A stretch of DNA of 64,000 nt from Candidatus Lutibacillus vidarii (lineage in GTDB: Bacteria; Actinomycetota; Actinomycetes; Actinomycetales; Dermatophilaceae). Position numbers and translations under genes: made by a program. The notes under the pieces were generated by a model. The model searched no databases. It had not been told where the DNA came from and saw only the letters and a list, made by a program, of their open reading frames with translations. The stretch spans positions 1 through 64,000 of the forward strand of contig JADKGA010000004.1 of the NCBI GenBank assembly GCA_016717165.1, given 5' to 3'. Each line of letters begins with the position of its first letter. Position 1 is the stretch's first letter. Below are positions 44,141 through 55,300 of the stretch, piece by piece.

Positions 44141-44876
44141 CGACCGACGCGGTGCTCGTCCTCGAGGACGTCACCCGCACCCACGGTTCCGGCGAGACCG
44201 CGGTGCACGCCCTCGCCGGGGTGAGCCTGCGCGTGTGGTCCGGCGAGCTCGTCGCGGTCATGGGGCCGAGCGGGTCGGGCAAGTCGACGCTGCTCAACCT
44301 CGCCGGAGCCCTCGACCGGCCGACCAGCGGCCGGGTGCTTGTCGAGGGCGAGGATGTCACCGCCCTGGCGCCGGACGCGCTCGCCGCGCTGCGCCGGCGG
44401 CGGGTCGGCTTCGTCTTCCAGGACCTCAACCTCATCCCGTCCCTCACCGCGGCGGAGAATATCGCCCTGCCGCTCGAGCTCGACGGTTTGCCCGCGCGGA
44501 AGGCCCGCTCCTTCGCCCTGGACGCGCTCGACGGCCTCGGCCTGCGGGCCCTCGCCGACCGCTTCCCCGACGCGATGTCCGGGGACAGCAGCAGCGGGTC
44601 GCGATCGCGCGTGGCCTGATCGGCCCGCGCCGCCTCGTCCTCGCCGACGAGCCGACCGGCGCGCTCGACTCGCACACCGGCGAGGACGTCCTGCGCGTGC
44701 TCCGCCACCGGGTCGACGCCGGGGCGGCCGGGCTGCTCGTCACCCACGAGGCCCGTCACGCCGCCTGGGCGGACCGGGTCGTCTTCCTCCGCGACGGCGT
44801 CATCGTCGACTCGACCGGCTCGCCGGACTCCCCCGAGTCCCTGCTCGCGGGCCATGGCACGCGCGGACGGGGCTGA
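44137..44876 (+). CDS. MacB/LolD-type ABC ATPase, one frameshift
   Basis: The corrected product is 246 residues: Walker A GPSGSGKS, FQDLNLIPSLTAAENIALPL (Q-loop), signature MSGGQQQRVAIARGL, Walker B LVLADEPTGALD and H-loop LVTHEARHA. One G is missing in the GGGG run at 44581-44584, exactly in the signature motif; the rest of the protein continues in another frame to the TGA at 44874. The downstream FtsX-type permease is its partner. A real mutation here would inactivate the pump, but a homopolymer error is more likely. Confidence 0.85.
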
Positions 44877-44937
44877 CGATGGGTGCGCAGCAGGGGGCCG
44901 CACCCTCCCGGTCTCGTCCGCCCGCCGCCGTGAGTGG

Positions 44938-47715
44938 GTGACCGGCTGGCGCCTTGCTTTGCGTATGGCGCACCGGGAACTACGACGCCACCGCGGCCAG
45001 AGCCTGCTCACCGCCCTGCTCGTCGGCATACCGGTGCTCGTCCTCGTCGGTGGCACCACCCTCACCGCGACGAGCAACCTGAGCCCGAGCGAGTCCGTCC
45101 CGTTGACCGTTGGCAGCAGCCAGGCCCTGCTCATGGGGCCACAGCGCGAGGTCGTCCTCCAATCGGCGTGGCCCCTCATCGGGGGCTACGGGAGCGGGTC
45201 CGAGCCGGCCACGCCGCTGCCCGGCGTCCCCCGGTCGACCTCGAAGAACCCCGGGGACGCGGCCCGCCGCGCCGCGGAGCTCACCGCCACCCAGCGGCTC
45301 GTGGGCGGTCGTGTCGTGCCGCTCAGCACCACCTGGCTCTACTCTGACGCGGTCAAGGGCGAGGCACTCAATGTGCTCTTCGCCGATGTCCGCGACCCGG
45401 CCTTCCGCGGGATGGCCGACCTCACCTCGGGGCACTGGGCAACCGGCGCCGGTGAGGTCGTCGTCACGGCCACCGGCGCACACCGGGGGCTGCCGACCTC
45501 CGGCCCACTGAGCCTGACCACGGAGATCCCGGACGGGGCCGAGGGGGTCCGTAAGGTCGCCTTCACCCAGCAGGTCGTCGGCACCGGGACGGCCTACCTC
45601 GCTGAACCGGTCGACCTCGTCATGCTGTCCCGGCCCGACCTCGTCGCTGCCGGGGGGCCGGTGAGCGGGATGCTCGTCGACCGCCCGGCCCCGGTGACCT
45701 GGACCGAGGTCCGCCGGCTCAACGGGTACGGGTTCGCGGTCGCCAGCCGCTCCGTCGCGGCCGATCCGCCGGCCGACGCCGCAACCCAGGACTTCCCCGG
45801 GTCAACAAGCGACTCGAACGAAAGCACCCTGCTGGTCGCGGCGCTCACTGCGGGGCTTCTCCTGCTCACCATGCTCCTCGCCGGGCCGGCCTTCGCCGTG
45901 AGTGCGGCCCGGCAGCGGCATACCCTCGCCCTCGCGGCGAGCAATGGCGCACGTCGGCCGCACCTGCGCCGTGCCGTTCTCGGGCAGGCCCTGGTCCTCG
46001 GCGTCGTCGTCGCGGTGGCCTGCGGCGCCTTCGGCATCCCGCTGACATGGCTCGGCGCGCGCATCGTCCATGCCCTGCACCCCGAGTACTTCTACGGCCC
46101 GTTCGACATCCCCTGGCTGCAGGTGGGGATTGTCGTCGTCGCGACGGTCGTCGCGGCCCTGACGGCGGCCGCCGTTCCGGCCCGAGGGCTCAAGCGGCTT
46201 GACATCGTCGCCGTCCTGAGAGGCCAGGCGGTCTCGCCCCGGCTGCACCGCGGCGCCCCGGTGGTCGGCGTCGCTCTGGTCCTCATGGGTGGGATCGGCG
46301 TCGCGGCCGCCTTCCTCAACTCCTACAACGCGGCCTGGCAGACCGTCGGAGCGTGGGTCTTCCTCGCCGGCGCACTGGCCCTGGTCGTGGGTGCCCTCAT
46401 GACGGTGCCCGCCATCCTCGTCCTCAGCGGCCGGCTCACTGGCTCGGCGCCGATCGCGGTGCGGATGGCCGTGCGCGACGGGGCCCGACAGCGCGGACGT
46501 GCGGTACCGACCGTGGCCGCCATCATGGCCGGCACGATCGCCTTCACGGCCGTCGCCCTCTGGTATGCCGGCTCCGATGCGCTCGACCAGGCGCGCTACC
46601 GACCGTCGGTCCGCACGGGCGACACCCTGGTCTACGTGCCGGTCAAGGACACGAGAGCGACCGCAGCGGCGATCCGCCGAGCTCACCCGCAGTGGACGGT
46701 GACAACGGTCGAAGCGCTCGGTCTCGCCCCGGGCGATCCGCGTACGGACCAGTCCTGGGTGGGGCTGCTCCGGGATGGCTGCACCCCGGCCCAGGCGGTG
46801 TCGGACGCCGGCCAGGGACGGGTCTGCTGGGTCGACCCGTATGCCGGATCGCTGGCCGTCCTTCCCCTGGGTGCCCTCCGGGACCGGCTGCACCTCTCCG
46901 ACAGCCAGGTCGACCAGCTCCGCGCCGGCGCCGTTCTCGTCTCGGCGGCCGCGATCTCGATGAGCCGAAGTGAGGACGGGCGACCCGTCGGGCCGCTCGT
47001 CACCGACGGGATGGTCAGGCTCGCCGCCGGGACGGTGCGGATCGGTGAGGATGGCGTGGCCAGCGATGTCGGCACGCCGAAGGTCGAGCGACGTCGCGCC
47101 ATTCCCATCGCCGAGTCCGATGTGCTCGCCGGCCTGACCACACTAGTCAGCGCGGCGGTGGCCCAAGAGGCCTACACCTCCCGGGGCTGGGCAACCCAGC
47201 CGACCACCCTCATCGTCGACACCGGCGACGTCGCGCTGACCCCGGCGCAGGCGCAGGACCTCAAGGACGAGCTCGGGCTCGAGGTCAATGTCGAGCGGGG
47301 TTACACCTCCTCGGCCGGGCTGGTCACCGCGGTGCTCTTCGGGGCCACCCTCGCCCTCGTCCTCCTCGCCGCCCTCATCGCCACCGCGTTGACCCTTACC
47401 GAGGCGCGCCCCTTCCTCGCGACGATGGCCGCGGTCGGCGCGACGCGGCGCACCCGGCGGCGCCTGGCCGGGGCGCAGGCCGCCTGGCTGGCCCTCATCG
47501 GCTGCTCCCTCGGGGTGCTCGTCGGCGCGGTCCCCGGGGCTGCGGCGTCGTGGTCCGTCATGCACTCCCCCGGGGACACCATCGGCCCGACCGTGGGCCT
47601 GCCGGTGCCGTGGCCGACCCTGCTCGGCGCCCTCGTCGCCATACCGATGCTCGCGGGACTGTGCGGGATGCTGCTGGTGCGGCGCGACCCGGTCCTCACC
47701 CGACGCGCAACCTGA
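44938..47715 (+). CDS. FtsX-like ABC permease (MacB/BceB type)
   Basis: The permease is 925 residues from GTG 44938 (VTGWRLALRMAHRELRRHRGQSLL), or 953 from ATG 44854, which would overlap the ATPase. It has an N-terminal TM, a first extracytoplasmic domain, FtsX helices (ALTAGLLLLTMLLAGPAFAVSAARQ, LAASNGARRPHLRRAVLGQ), a second extracytoplasmic domain and a closing FtsX block (FLATMAAVGATRRTRRRLAGAQA). It forms an exporter or peptide-sensing complex with the ATPase. The start is uncertain because neither candidate has a convincing ribosome site. Confidence 0.83.
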   Translation: MTGWRLALRMAHRELRRHRGQSLLTALLVGIPVLVLVGGTTLTATSNLSPSESVPLTVGSSQALLMGPQREVVLQSAWPLIGGYGSGSEPATPLPGVPRSTSKNPGDAARRAAELTATQRLVGGRVVPLSTTWLYSDAVKGEALNVLFADVRDPAFRGMADLTSGHWATGAGEVVVTATGAHRGLPTSGPLSLTTEIPDGAEGVRKVAFTQQVVGTGTAYLAEPVDLVMLSRPDLVAAGGPVSGMLVDRPAPVTWTEVRRLNGYGFAVASRSVAADPPADAATQDFPGSTSDSNESTLLVAALTAGLLLLTMLLAGPAFAVSAARQRHTLALAASNGARRPHLRRAVLGQALVLGVVVAVACGAFGIPLTWLGARIVHALHPEYFYGPFDIPWLQVGIVVVATVVAALTAAAVPARGLKRLDIVAVLRGQAVSPRLHRGAPVVGVALVLMGGIGVAAAFLNSYNAAWQTVGAWVFLAGALALVVGALMTVPAILVLSGRLTGSAPIAVRMAVRDGARQRGRAVPTVAAIMAGTIAFTAVALWYAGSDALDQARYRPSVRTGDTLVYVPVKDTRATAAAIRRAHPQWTVTTVEALGLAPGDPRTDQSWVGLLRDGCTPAQAVSDAGQGRVCWVDPYAGSLAVLPLGALRDRLHLSDSQVDQLRAGAVLVSAAAISMSRSEDGRPVGPLVTDGMVRLAAGTVRIGEDGVASDVGTPKVERRRAIPIAESDVLAGLTTLVSAAVAQEAYTSRGWATQPTTLIVDTGDVALTPAQAQDLKDELGLEVNVERGYTSSAGLVTAVLFGATLALVLLAALIATALTLTEARPFLATMAAVGATRRTRRRLAGAQAAWLALIGCSLGVLVGAVPGAAASWSVMHSPGDTIGPTVGLPVPWPTLLGALVAIPMLAGLCGMLLVRRDPVLTRRAT

Positions 47716-47764
47716 CCTACGGCTTGGTCACATCCCCGGGCCACCGCGACGGCCCGGAGGTAGC

Positions 47765-48760
47765 GTGACCACCATGCGCGCGGTCATCGTCAGGGAGTTC
47801 GGCGGCCTGGACCAGCTCACCCTCGCCGAGGTCGACCCCCCGCAGCCGATGCCCGACGAGGTGGTCATCGACGTCGTCGCCGCCGGTCTGAACCGGGCCG
47901 ACATCATGCAGCGCCGCGGCTTCTACCCGCCGCCGCAGGGCGCGTCGGACATCCTCGGGCTCGAGGTGAGCGGACGGGTCAGCGCCGTCGGCAGCGAGGT
48001 GCGCCGGTGGCGGGTGGGCGACGAGGTCTGCGCGCTCCTCGAAGGCGGCGGATATGCCGAGCAGGTCGCCGTCGCGTTCGGCCAGGTCATGCCCGTGCCT
48101 CGCGGCGTGGCGCTGGCCGACGCCGCCGCGCTGCCAGAGGTCGCCGCGACGGTCTGGTCGAATGTCGTCATGACCGCCGGCTTGCACGCCGGACAGGTGC
48201 TCCTCGTCCATGGCGGCTCGTCCGGCATCGGGACGATGGCCACCCAGGTCGCCCGTGAGCTCGGCGCGACCGTCGCCGTGACTGCCGGATCGGCTGAGAA
48301 GCTCACCGCCTGCGCGGACCTCGGCGCCTCGATCCTCGTGAACTACCGCGAGGACGACTTTGTTGCCGAGCTGCACGCGGCGACCGACGGACGTGGCGCT
48401 GATGTCATTCTCGACAACATGGGTGCGAAGTACCTCGCCCGCAATATCGCCGCCCTCGCCGACGGGGGCCGGCTCGTCGTCATCGGGCTGCAAGGCGGTC
48501 GGCGCGCCGAGCTCGACCTCGGTGCCCTGCTCGGCAAACGGGCCGGGGTCATCGCCACCTCGCTGCGCACCCGCGCGCGCGCGGAGAAGGCCCGGGTCGT
48601 CGCCGCGACGGTGGCCCACGTCTGGCCGATGGTCGAGTCAGGCGCGGTCCGCCCCATCATCGCGGCACGATTCCCGCTGGCCGAGGTTGCGGCCGCCCAG
48701 GCGCTGATGGAGGAGTCGAGCCATATCGGCAAGATCCTCCTCGACGTCACCTCGGCCTGA
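47765..48760 (+). CDS. Zinc-independent quinone oxidoreductase (PIG3/QOR-type MDR)
   Basis: The 331-residue protein is a medium-chain dehydrogenase/reductase: N-terminal GroES fold (VVAAGLNRADIMQRRGFYPPP, ILGLEVSGRVSAVG) and a Rossmann domain with VHGGSSGIGTMATQVARELGA. The zinc ligands of alcohol dehydrogenases are absent. It reduces quinones or enones with NADPH. GGAGG at 47755 favours the GTG at 47765 over the ATG at 47774. It stands alone. Confidence 0.88.
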   Translation: MTTMRAVIVREFGGLDQLTLAEVDPPQPMPDEVVIDVVAAGLNRADIMQRRGFYPPPQGASDILGLEVSGRVSAVGSEVRRWRVGDEVCALLEGGGYAEQVAVAFGQVMPVPRGVALADAAALPEVAATVWSNVVMTAGLHAGQVLLVHGGSSGIGTMATQVARELGATVAVTAGSAEKLTACADLGASILVNYREDDFVAELHAATDGRGADVILDNMGAKYLARNIAALADGGRLVVIGLQGGRRAELDLGALLGKRAGVIATSLRTRARAEKARVVAATVAHVWPMVESGAVRPIIAARFPLAEVAAAQALMEESSHIGKILLDVTSA

Positions 48761-48783
48761 GGCCGGGTTCGTCGCCGCGGTGG

Positions 48784-48802
48784 GTATGCCGGCCCGGCAT
48801 AC
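48784..48802. terminator. Hairpin built from an inverted octamer pair
   Basis: GTATGCCGG (48784-48792) and CCGGCATAC (48794-48802) are exact complements. They lie between the convergent oxidoreductase and lipoprotein genes and can form a hairpin. Here the recurrent octamer of this genome doubles as a probable terminator stem. Confidence 0.5.
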
Positions 48803-48817
48803 GCACCGCTGGCGTCG

Positions 48818-49282
48818 TCAGGAGACGGCGGTGACGATACAGAGGACGGTCTTGGGGGGCTTGAACTTCCCCTCGACCTTCCACGGAGTGCTCTCACCGG
48901 CGCGCGCGGTGACCTCGGTGCTGCCCTCGCCGACGTTGGTCGCCTTGTCGTTGGTGAAGACGACGGTGATCGAGAAGTCGACATCCTTGTCGGTGGTGTT
49001 CTCGACCACGCCAGAAGCCTCGGCCCCGGTGTCGGTGACCTTGCACTCCTTCTTGATGACCGACTTGCGCTTGGCGATGTCGTTCTTCGGCCCGGTGGTG
49101 ACGCTGCCCGTCGTGACGCTGCCGGTGCCGGTGCCGGTCGAAGTCTTCGCCGGCGAGGTGGCGGATGTCCCCGACGGGGTGGACGAACCGGTCGGGGTCG
49201 CCGAGCCGTCGCCTGAGCAGGCCGAGGCCAGCAGTGCCGTGATGGTCAGAAGCGCCGCTGCGCCAGCTGATCGGACCGTCAT
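48818..49282 (-). CDS. Hypothetical lipoprotein
   Basis: The 154-residue protein has a lipoprotein signal with lipobox LLASAC (Cys22), a Ser/Thr/Gly-rich linker (residues 23-65) and a compact C-terminal domain of about 85 residues (ECKVTDTGAEASGVVENTTDKDVDFSITVVF in part). That resembles the small beta-sandwich FxLYD-like domains of exported actinobacterial proteins. Two cysteines (KKEC, VLC) could form a disulfide. Function unknown. Confidence 0.78.
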   Translation of the reverse strand: MTVRSAGAAALLTITALLASACSGDGSATPTGSSTPSGTSATSPAKTSTGTGTGSVTTGSVTTGPKNDIAKRKSVIKKECKVTDTGAEASGVVENTTDKDVDFSITVVFTNDKATNVGEGSTEVTARAGESTPWKVEGKFKPPKTVLCIVTAVS

Positions 49283-49382
49283 ACCCTTACACCTTTCGCC
49301 GTGCGTACGCCCCCGGGCGGGCCGAACCAGGACATCGTAGGCTGCGAGGCTGACACCTTCGCCCCGCGCGACACGTCGTCGG

Positions 49383-52300
49383 TCACGCGGAGTGAGCCCC
49401 CTCGTACCGCCGGCGCCGACTGCCGAGGAGCAGGCCGACCCCGATCAGGCCGAGCAGCGCGGCGCGCTGGGCCCAGTCCCCCACGTCGGCGCCGGTGTGC
49501 GGCAGTGGCGCGGTCAGCTCGGTCGATGTCTCGTCCTCCGCGCTCGGAGGCGTCACCCCGTCTGGCGGAGTTCCGGTGGCGGTCGCGTGGTTGACCAGCG
49601 TCCCGGCTGCGGTGTCAGCCGCGGTGACGGTGTAGGCCACCGGACCACAGGTCGTCGACTCCCCAGGGGCCAGGGTGGTCACCGGGCAGGTCACCGCCCC
49701 GAGCATCGGGTCGTCGACCCGCACGTCGGTCAGCGTCGTCGTCCCCGTGTTGGTCACGATGAAGGTGTACTCGATGACGTCGCCGGTGTCCGCATATCCG
49801 TCGTTGTTGCGATCCTGCGGGGCCGTGGCCTGCTTGTCGAGGCTGATCGCCGCCGTTGCCGACGCGGTGACCTCGGCCGAGCTCGGCTCAGAGGTGACCG
49901 GGCAGGTGGTCAGCGCAGCGGCGCCCTCCGGGCATGGGGCCATTCCGGAGGCTGTCGCGGTGTTGTCCACCCGGCCGTGGTCGACGTCCGCCTGGGTCAC
50001 CAGGTAGGTCGCCGCACACGTCGTCGACGCACCCGGGGCCAACGTGGTCACCGGGCAGGTCACCGTGAGCTCCGGCCCGGCAGGCGCGGCGAGGGTGTCG
50101 GCCACGGTGAGCTCGGAGACGGTGACATTGCCGGTGTTCGTCACGAGGAAGGAGTAGGTCACGCTTTGTCCGGCAGCGGTCACGGTGACCGGGTCGGCAG
50201 ACTTCACCAGCGACAGGGCACCGGTCTGGGTGACCAGGACGGTCGCCGTGCTCGCCGGTGAGGTGACCGGACAGAGCAGTTCGTCCGCCGTGGCCGGCGG
50301 CTGGGCCGGGTCCTGCTTGGCCGGGATCACGCACGCCGCCCAACCGTCCGCAACCGCACTGTTGACGACGCTGCCGTTGTCCACATCCGCCTGGGTCACC
50401 GTGTAACTGGCGGTGCACGTCGTCGACGCGGCCGGAGCCAGGGTCGTGTCCGGGCAGGTCACGGTCAGCTCCGGACCAGCCGGCGCCGTGAACGTATCCG
50501 TGACGGTGATCCCGGTGACGGTGACGTTGCCCGTGTTCGTCACCACGAACGAGTAGTCCACCGTGTCACCCGCAGCGGTGACCGTCGTCGGGTCAGCGGT
50601 CTTCACGATCGACAACGCCGGGGTCTGAGTGACCCCCACCGTCGCCGTCGACGGCTCTGACGCCACCGGCGCCTCGTTCGGGTCGAGACCATCCGCAACC
50701 GCACTGTTGACGATGCTGCCGTTGTCCACATCCGCCTGGGTCACCGTGTAACTGGCGGTGCACGTCGTCGACGCGGCCGGAGCCAGGGTCGTGTCCGGGC
50801 AGGTCACGGTCAGGCTCCGGACCAGCCGGCGCCGTGAACGTATCCGTGACGGTGATCCCGGTGACGGTGACGTTGCCCGTGTTCGTCACCACGAACGAGT
50901 AGTCCACCGTGTCACCCGCAGCGGTGACCGTCGTCGGGTCAGCGGTCTTCACGATCGACAACGCCGGGGTCTGGTGACCCCCACCGTCGCCGTCGACGGC
51001 TCTGACGCCACCGGCGCCTCGTTCGGGTCGAGACCATCCGCAACCGCACTGTTCACGATCGACCCGGCATCGACATCCGCCTGGGTCACCGTGTAACTGG
51101 CGGTGCACGTCGTCGACGCGGCCGGAGCCAGGGTCGTGTCCGGGCAGGTCACGGTCAGCTCCGGACCAGCCGGCGCCGTGAACGTATCCGTGACGGTGAT
51201 CCCGGTGACGGTGACGTTGCCCGTGTTCGTCACCACGAACGAGTAGTCCACCGTGTCACCCGCAGCGGTGACGGTCGTCGGGTCAGCGGTCTTCACGATC
51301 GACAACGCCGGGGTCTGAGTGACCCCCACCGTCGCCGTCGACGGCTCTGACGCCACCGGCGCCTCGTTCGGGTCGAGACCATCCGCAACCGCACTGTTCA
51401 CGATCGACCCGGCATCGACATCCGCCTGGGTCACCGTGTAACTGGCGGTGCACGTCGTCGACGCGGCCGGAGCCAGGGTCGTGTCCGGGCAGGTCACGGT
51501 CAGCTCCGGACCAGCCGGCGCCGTGAACGTATCCGTGACGGTGATCCCGGTGACGGTGACGTTGCCCGTGTTCGTCACCACGAACGAGTAGTCCACCGTG
51601 TCACCCGCAGCGGTGACCGTCGTCGGGTCAGCGGTCTTCACGATCGACAACGCCGGGGTCTGAGTGACCCCCACCGTCGCCGTCGACGGCTCTGACGCCA
51701 CCGGCGCCTCGTTCGGGTCGAGACCATCCGCAACCGCACTGTTGACGATGCTGCCGTTGTCCACATCCGCCTGGGTCACCGTGTAACTGGCGGTGCACGT
51801 CGTCGACGCGGCCGGAGCCAGGGTCGTGTCCGGGCAGGTCACGGTCAGCTCCGGACCAGCCGGCGCCGTGAACGTATCCGTGACGGTGATCCCGGTGACG
51901 GTGACGTTGCCCGTGTTCGTCACCACGAACGAGTAGTCCACCGTGTCACCCGCAGCGGTGACCGTCGTCGGGTCAGCGGTCTTCACGATCGACAACGCCG
52001 GGGTCTGAGTGACCCCCACCGTCGCCGTCGACGGCTCTGACGCCACCGGCGCCTCGTTCGGGTCGAGACCATCCGCAACCGCACTGTTCACGATCGACCC
52101 GGCATCGACATCCGCCTGGGTCACCGTGTAACTGGCGGTGCACGTCGTCGACGCGGCCGGAGCCAGGGTCGTGTCCGGGCAGGTCACGGTCAGCTCCGGA
52201 CCAGCCGGCGCCGTGAACGTATCCGTGACGGTGATCCCGGTGACGGTGACGTTCCCCGTGTTCGTCACCACGAACGAGTAGTCCACCGTGTCACCCGCAG

Positions 52301-55300
52301 CGGTGACCGTCGTCGGGTCAGCGGTCTTCACGACCGACAAGCCAGGCTCCGGGGTGACGGTGACCGTCGCCGTGGACGGCGAGTCGTCGGGACCGGCGTG
52401 CCGGTCGGGCCCGTCCCGTCCGCAACCGCGCTGTTCACGATCGACCCGGCATCGACATCCGCCTGGGTCACCGTGTACGACGCGGTACACGTCGTACTGG
52501 CCGCGGGCGCCAACGTCGTCACCGGACACGACACGGTCAGCTCCGGACCAGCCGGAGCCGTGAACGTATCCGTGACGGTGATCCCGGTGACGGTGACGTT
52601 GCCCGTGTTCGTCACCACGAACGAGTAGTCCACCGTGTCACCCGCAGCGGTGACCGTCGTCGGGTCAGCGGTCTTCACGACCGACAAGCCAGGCTCCGGG
52701 GTGACGGTGACCGTCGCCGTGGACGGCGGAGTCGTCGGGACCGGCGTGCCGGTCGGGTCCGTCCCGTCCGCAACCGCACTGTTGACGACGCTGCCGTTGT
52801 CCACATCCGCCTGGGTCACCGTGTAACTGGCGGTGCACGTCGTCGACGCGGCCGGAGCCAGGGTCGTGTCCGGGCAGGTCACGGTCAGCTCCGGACCAGC
52901 CGGCGCCGTGAACGTATCCGTGACGGTGATCCCGGTGACGGTGACGTTGCCCGTGTTCGTCACCACGAACGAGTAGTCCACCGTGTCACCCGCAGCGGTG
53001 ACCGTCGTCGGGTCAGCGGTCTTCACGATCGACAACGCCGGGGTCTGAGTGACCCCCACCGTCGCCGTCGACGGCTCTGACGCCACCGGCGCCTCGTTCG
53101 GGTCGAGACCATCCGCAACCGCACTGTTGACGATGCTGCCGTTGTCCACATCCGCCTGGGTCACCGTGTAACTGGCGATGCACGTCGTCGACGCGGCCGG
53201 AGCCAGGGTTGTGTCCGGGCAGGTCACGGTCAGCTCCGGACCAGCCGGCGCCGTGAACGTATCCGTGACGGTGATCCCGGTGACGGTGACGTTGCCCGTG
53301 TTCGTCACCACGAACGAGTAGTCCACCGTGTCACCCGCAGCGGTGACGGTCGTCGGGTCAGCGGTCTTCACGACCGACAAGCCAGGCTCCGGGGTGACGG
53401 TGACCGTCGCCGTGGACGGCGGAGTCGTCGGGACCGGCGTGCCGGTCGGGTCCGTCCCATCCGCAACCGCACTGTTGACGATGCTGCCGTTGTCCACATC
53501 CGCCTGGGTCACCGTGTACGACGCGGTACACGTCGTACTGGCCGCGGGCGCCAACGTCGTCACCGGACACGACACGGTCAGCTCCGGACCAGCCGGAGCC
53601 GTGAACGTATCCGTCACCGTCACGTCAGTAACCGTCACGTTGCCCGTGTTCGTCACCACGAACGAGTAGTCCACCGTGTCACCCGCAGCGGTGACCGTGG
53701 TCGGGTCCGCGGTCTTCACGACCGACAAGCCAGGCTCCGGGGTGACGGTGACCGTCGCCGTGGACGGCGGAGTCGTCGGGACCGGCGTGCCGGTCGGGTC
53801 CGTCCCGTCCGCAACCGCACTGTTGACGATGCTGCCGTTGTCCACATCCGCCTGGGTCACCGTGTACGACGCGGTACACGTCGTACTGGCCGCGGGCGCC
53901 AACGTCGTCACCGGACACGACACGGTCAGCTCCGGACCAGCCGGCGCCGTGAACGTATCCGTGACGGTGATCCCGGTGACGGTGACGTTGCCGGTGTTCG
54001 TCACCACGAACGAGTAGTCCACCGTGTCACCCGCAGCGGTGACCGTCGTCGGGTCAGCGGTCTTCACGATCGACAAGCCAGGCTCCGGGGTGACGGTGAC
54101 CGTCGCCGTGGACGGCGGAGTCGTCGGGACCGGCGTGCCGGTCGGGCCCGTCCCGTCCGCAACCGCGCTGTTCACGATCGACCCGGCATCGACATCCGCC
54201 TGGGTCACCGTGTACGACGCGGTACACGTCGTACTGGCCGCGGGCGCCAACGTCGTCACCGGACACGACACGGTCAGCTCCGGACCAGCCGGAGCCGTGA
54301 ACGTATCCGTGACGGTGATCCCGGTGACGGTGACGTTGCCGGTGTTCGTCACCACGAACGAGTAGTCCACCGTGTCACCCGCAGCGGTGACCGTCGTCGG
54401 GTCAGCGGTCTTCACGACCGACAAGCCAGGCTCCGGGGTGACGGTGACCGTCGCCGTGGACGGCGGAGTCGTCGGGACCGGCGTGCCGGTCGGGTCCGTC
54501 CCGTCCGCAACCGCACTGTTGACGATGCTGCCGTTGTCCACATCCGCCTGGGTCACCGTGTACGACGCGGTACACGTCGTACTGGCCGCGGGCGCCAACG
54601 TCGTCACCGGACACGACACGGTCAGCTCCGGACCAGCCGGAGCCGTGAACGTATCCGTCACCGTCACGTCAGTAACCGTCACGTTGCCCGTGTTCGTCAC
54701 CACGAACGAGTAGTCCACCGTGTCACCCGCAGCGGTGACCGTCGTCGGTGACGCCGACTTCACCACACTCAACGCCGGAGCCGGGGTCGCCGTCACCGTC
54801 GCCGCCGACGGCGGCGACGTCACCGCAGGACCAGTCGGAGGCGTCCCCGACGCGGTCGCCGAGTTCTTCACCGACCCCGCATTCATATCCGCCTGCGTCA
54901 CCACATACGACGCCGTACACGTCGTCGACGCCGCCGGAGCCAACGTCGTCACCGGACACGACACCGTCGGGTTCGGCCCCGCCGGAGCCGTCATCGTGTC
55001 CGCCACCGTGACCCCAGTCAGGGTCACGTTCCCCGTGTTCGTCACCACAAAGCTGTACGCGATGCCCTGGCCCGCCGCGGTCACCGTCGTCGGTGACGCC
55101 GACTTCACCACACTCAACGCCGGAGCCGGGGTCGCCGTCACCGTCGCCGCCGACGGCGGCGACGTCACCGCAGGACCAGTCGGAGGCGTCCCCGACGCGG
55201 TCGCCGAGTTCTTCACCGACCCCGCATTCATATCCGCCTGCGTCACCACATACGACGCCGTACACGTCGTCGACGCCGCCGGGGCCAACGTCGTCACCGG

